Assembly (NCBI RefSeq): GCF_001417775.1
Contig: NZ_BBZJ01000021.1
Coordinates: 62,001 to 126,000, forward strand
Direction of reading: 5' to 3'
Length of the DNA: 64,000 bases
Source: Streptomyces sp. TP-A0356
GTDB taxonomy: Bacteria; Actinomycetota; Actinomycetes; Streptomycetales; Streptomycetaceae
A model generated the notes under the pieces. It saw nothing but the letters and a program-made list of their open reading frames with translations, had not been told where the DNA came from and did not search any database. Position numbers and translations under genes: made by a program. Of the stretch, positions 63,235 through 64,000 are shown in pieces (within the stretch, counting starts at the first letter, position 1; every line of letters starts with the position of its first letter).

Positions 63235-64000
63235 GGCGGTCGGACCGGGCCGCGCCGAAGGCGCCCGCCGGCCGAGCCCCTTGTGGGTCGGCCTGCTGGG
63301 CAGCGAGCTGGTGACCACATTCCGGCGCTGGCGCACGCTCGCTCTGCTAGCGGTACTGGCCGCCGTGCCGGTCCTGGTCGGCATCGCCGTCAAGATCCAG
63401 ACGAGCGGCGGCTCCGGAGGCCGGGGCGGCGACGGCGGTCCGGCCTTCATCACGCAGATCACCAACAACGGCCTGTTCCTGGTCTTCACCGCACTGGCCG
63501 CGACGCTCCCCTTCTTCCTGCCGATGGCGATCGGAGTCATCGCGGGCGACGCGATCGCGGGCGAGGCGAACTCCGGCACGCTCCGCTACCTCCTGGTCGC
63601 CCCCGCCGGCCGCAGCCGCCTCCTCCTCGCCAAGTACGCGACCACGATGGCCTTCTGCCTCGTCGCCACCCTCGTCGTAGCGGTCTCGGCGCTCACGGTC
63701 GGCGCCCTGCTCTTCCCGCTGGGCGAGCTGACGACGATCTCGGGCACCCGTATCAGCTTCGCCGATGGCCTGGGCCGGGCCCTGCTGATCGCGCTGGTCG
63801 TCGCCGCGTCGCTGATCGGGGTGGCGGCCCTGGGGCTGTTCATCTCCACGCTGACCAACAGCGGCATCGCGGCGATGGCGACGACGGTGGGTCTCCTGAT
63901 CACGGTGCAGATCCTCGACCAGATCCCGCAGTTGCACGCGCTGCAGCCGTACTTCTTCTCGCACTACTGGCTGTCCTTCGCGGACCTGGTGCGCGACCCG
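63221..64000 (+). CDS. ABC-2 type transporter permease (cut by window end)
   Basis: The first 260 codons of a permease. The helices visible are at about 40-58 (LALLAVLAAVPVLVGIAV), 87-112, 144-165, 188-210 and 217-232; EANSGTLRYLLVAPAGRSRL is the coupling-type loop typical of ABC-2/NatB-like permeases. With the preceding ATPase it forms an exporter. ATG 63221 overlaps the ATPase gene by 14 bases and follows GGGAGAG. No stop codon occurs before 64000. Confidence 0.9.
   Translation, partial: MSQAEAVGPGRAEGARRPSPLWVGLLGSELVTTFRRWRTLALLAVLAAVPVLVGIAVKIQTSGGSGGRGGDGGPAFITQITNNGLFLVFTALAATLPFFLPMAIGVIAGDAIAGEANSGTLRYLLVAPAGRSRLLLAKYATTMAFCLVATLVVAVSALTVGALLFPLGELTTISGTRISFADGLGRALLIALVVAASLIGVAALGLFISTLTNSGIAAMATTVGLLITVQILDQIPQLHALQPYFFSHYWLSFADLVRDP

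Overview
The window is chromosomal DNA of a high-GC actinomycete, almost certainly a Streptomyces. Third codon positions are overwhelmingly G or C, GTG starts and 4-base stop/start overlaps are common, several genes look leaderless, and Tat-type exported proteins, tandem bacterial Ser/Thr kinases and a futalosine-type menaquinone pathway are present. From memory, the order ubiD - mqnP - ubiX - lrp - mqnE - ... - mqnA - kinases - prepilin peptidase - mqnC - ubiE - geranylgeranyl reductase - nuoA-N - polyprenyl synthase matches the core-chromosome region of Streptomyces coelicolor around SCO4490-SCO4583. No plasmid, phage or insertion-sequence gene is visible.

Layout. 0.05-3.8 kb: an Fe(II)/2-oxoglutarate-type oxygenase and a yeast-like cytosine deaminase (minus), an EamA exporter (plus), a LysR regulator and a small PLDc_N membrane protein (minus). 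3.9-8.8 kb: menaquinone block 1 with a UbiD-like decarboxylase, MqnP prenyltransferase, UbiX flavin prenyltransferase, an Lrp/AsnC regulator and MqnE. 8.9-17.6 kb: GNAT, DUF4229, TetR and YihY proteins, a decayed thiolase, a long-chain acyl-CoA ligase, a DUF1259 protein, a P450 and a cold-shock protein. 17.9-27.5 kb: menaquinone block 2 with MqnA, two receptor-like Ser/Thr kinases, a prepilin peptidase, MqnC, a mini-amidohydrolase, UbiE/MenG and a PASTA protein. 27.5-32.5 kb: GNAT, geranylgeranyl reductase (likely menaquinone side-chain reductase), an exported FAD amine-oxidase-like enzyme and an NlpC/P60 hydrolase. 33.3-49.4 kb: complete 14-gene nuo operon for respiratory complex I. 49.5-64 kb: recQ split by a frameshift, fumarylacetoacetase, an ATP-grasp enzyme and FAD monooxygenase pair, a HAD phosphatase, a lytic transglycosylase behind a c-di-AMP riboswitch, long-chain polyprenyl diphosphate synthase, a CHRD/DUF3455 protein, and a LolA-like lipoprotein-carrier gene with an ABC transporter cut by the window end.

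How the genes work together. The unifying theme is respiratory quinone: chorismate to 1,4-dihydroxy-6-naphthoate (MqnA, MqnE, MqnC here; MqnB and MqnD must lie elsewhere), prenylation (MqnP with the polyprenyl diphosphate synthase), decarboxylation (UbiD-like with prenyl-FMN from UbiX), methylation (UbiE/MenG), side-chain saturation (geranylgeranyl reductase), and the main menaquinone reducer, complex I. A Rex-like operator precedes nuoA, as expected for NADH-responsive control. A second theme is cell-envelope remodelling (NlpC/P60, SLT transglycosylase, kinases, PASTA protein).

Points that stand out: a lone 29-bp type I-E CRISPR-like repeat inside an 83-bp insertion-like duplication between the ubiD-like gene and mqnP; a probable CTG start codon for the PQQ-repeat kinase; a frameshifted recQ; a thiolase pseudogene; GTTCAC repeats at 22-23 bp spacing upstream of the NlpC/P60 gene; an 18-bp minisatellite in the 1.1-kb spacer before the polyprenyl synthase; and a recurrent TANNNT-N6/7-start pattern indicating leaderless transcripts.
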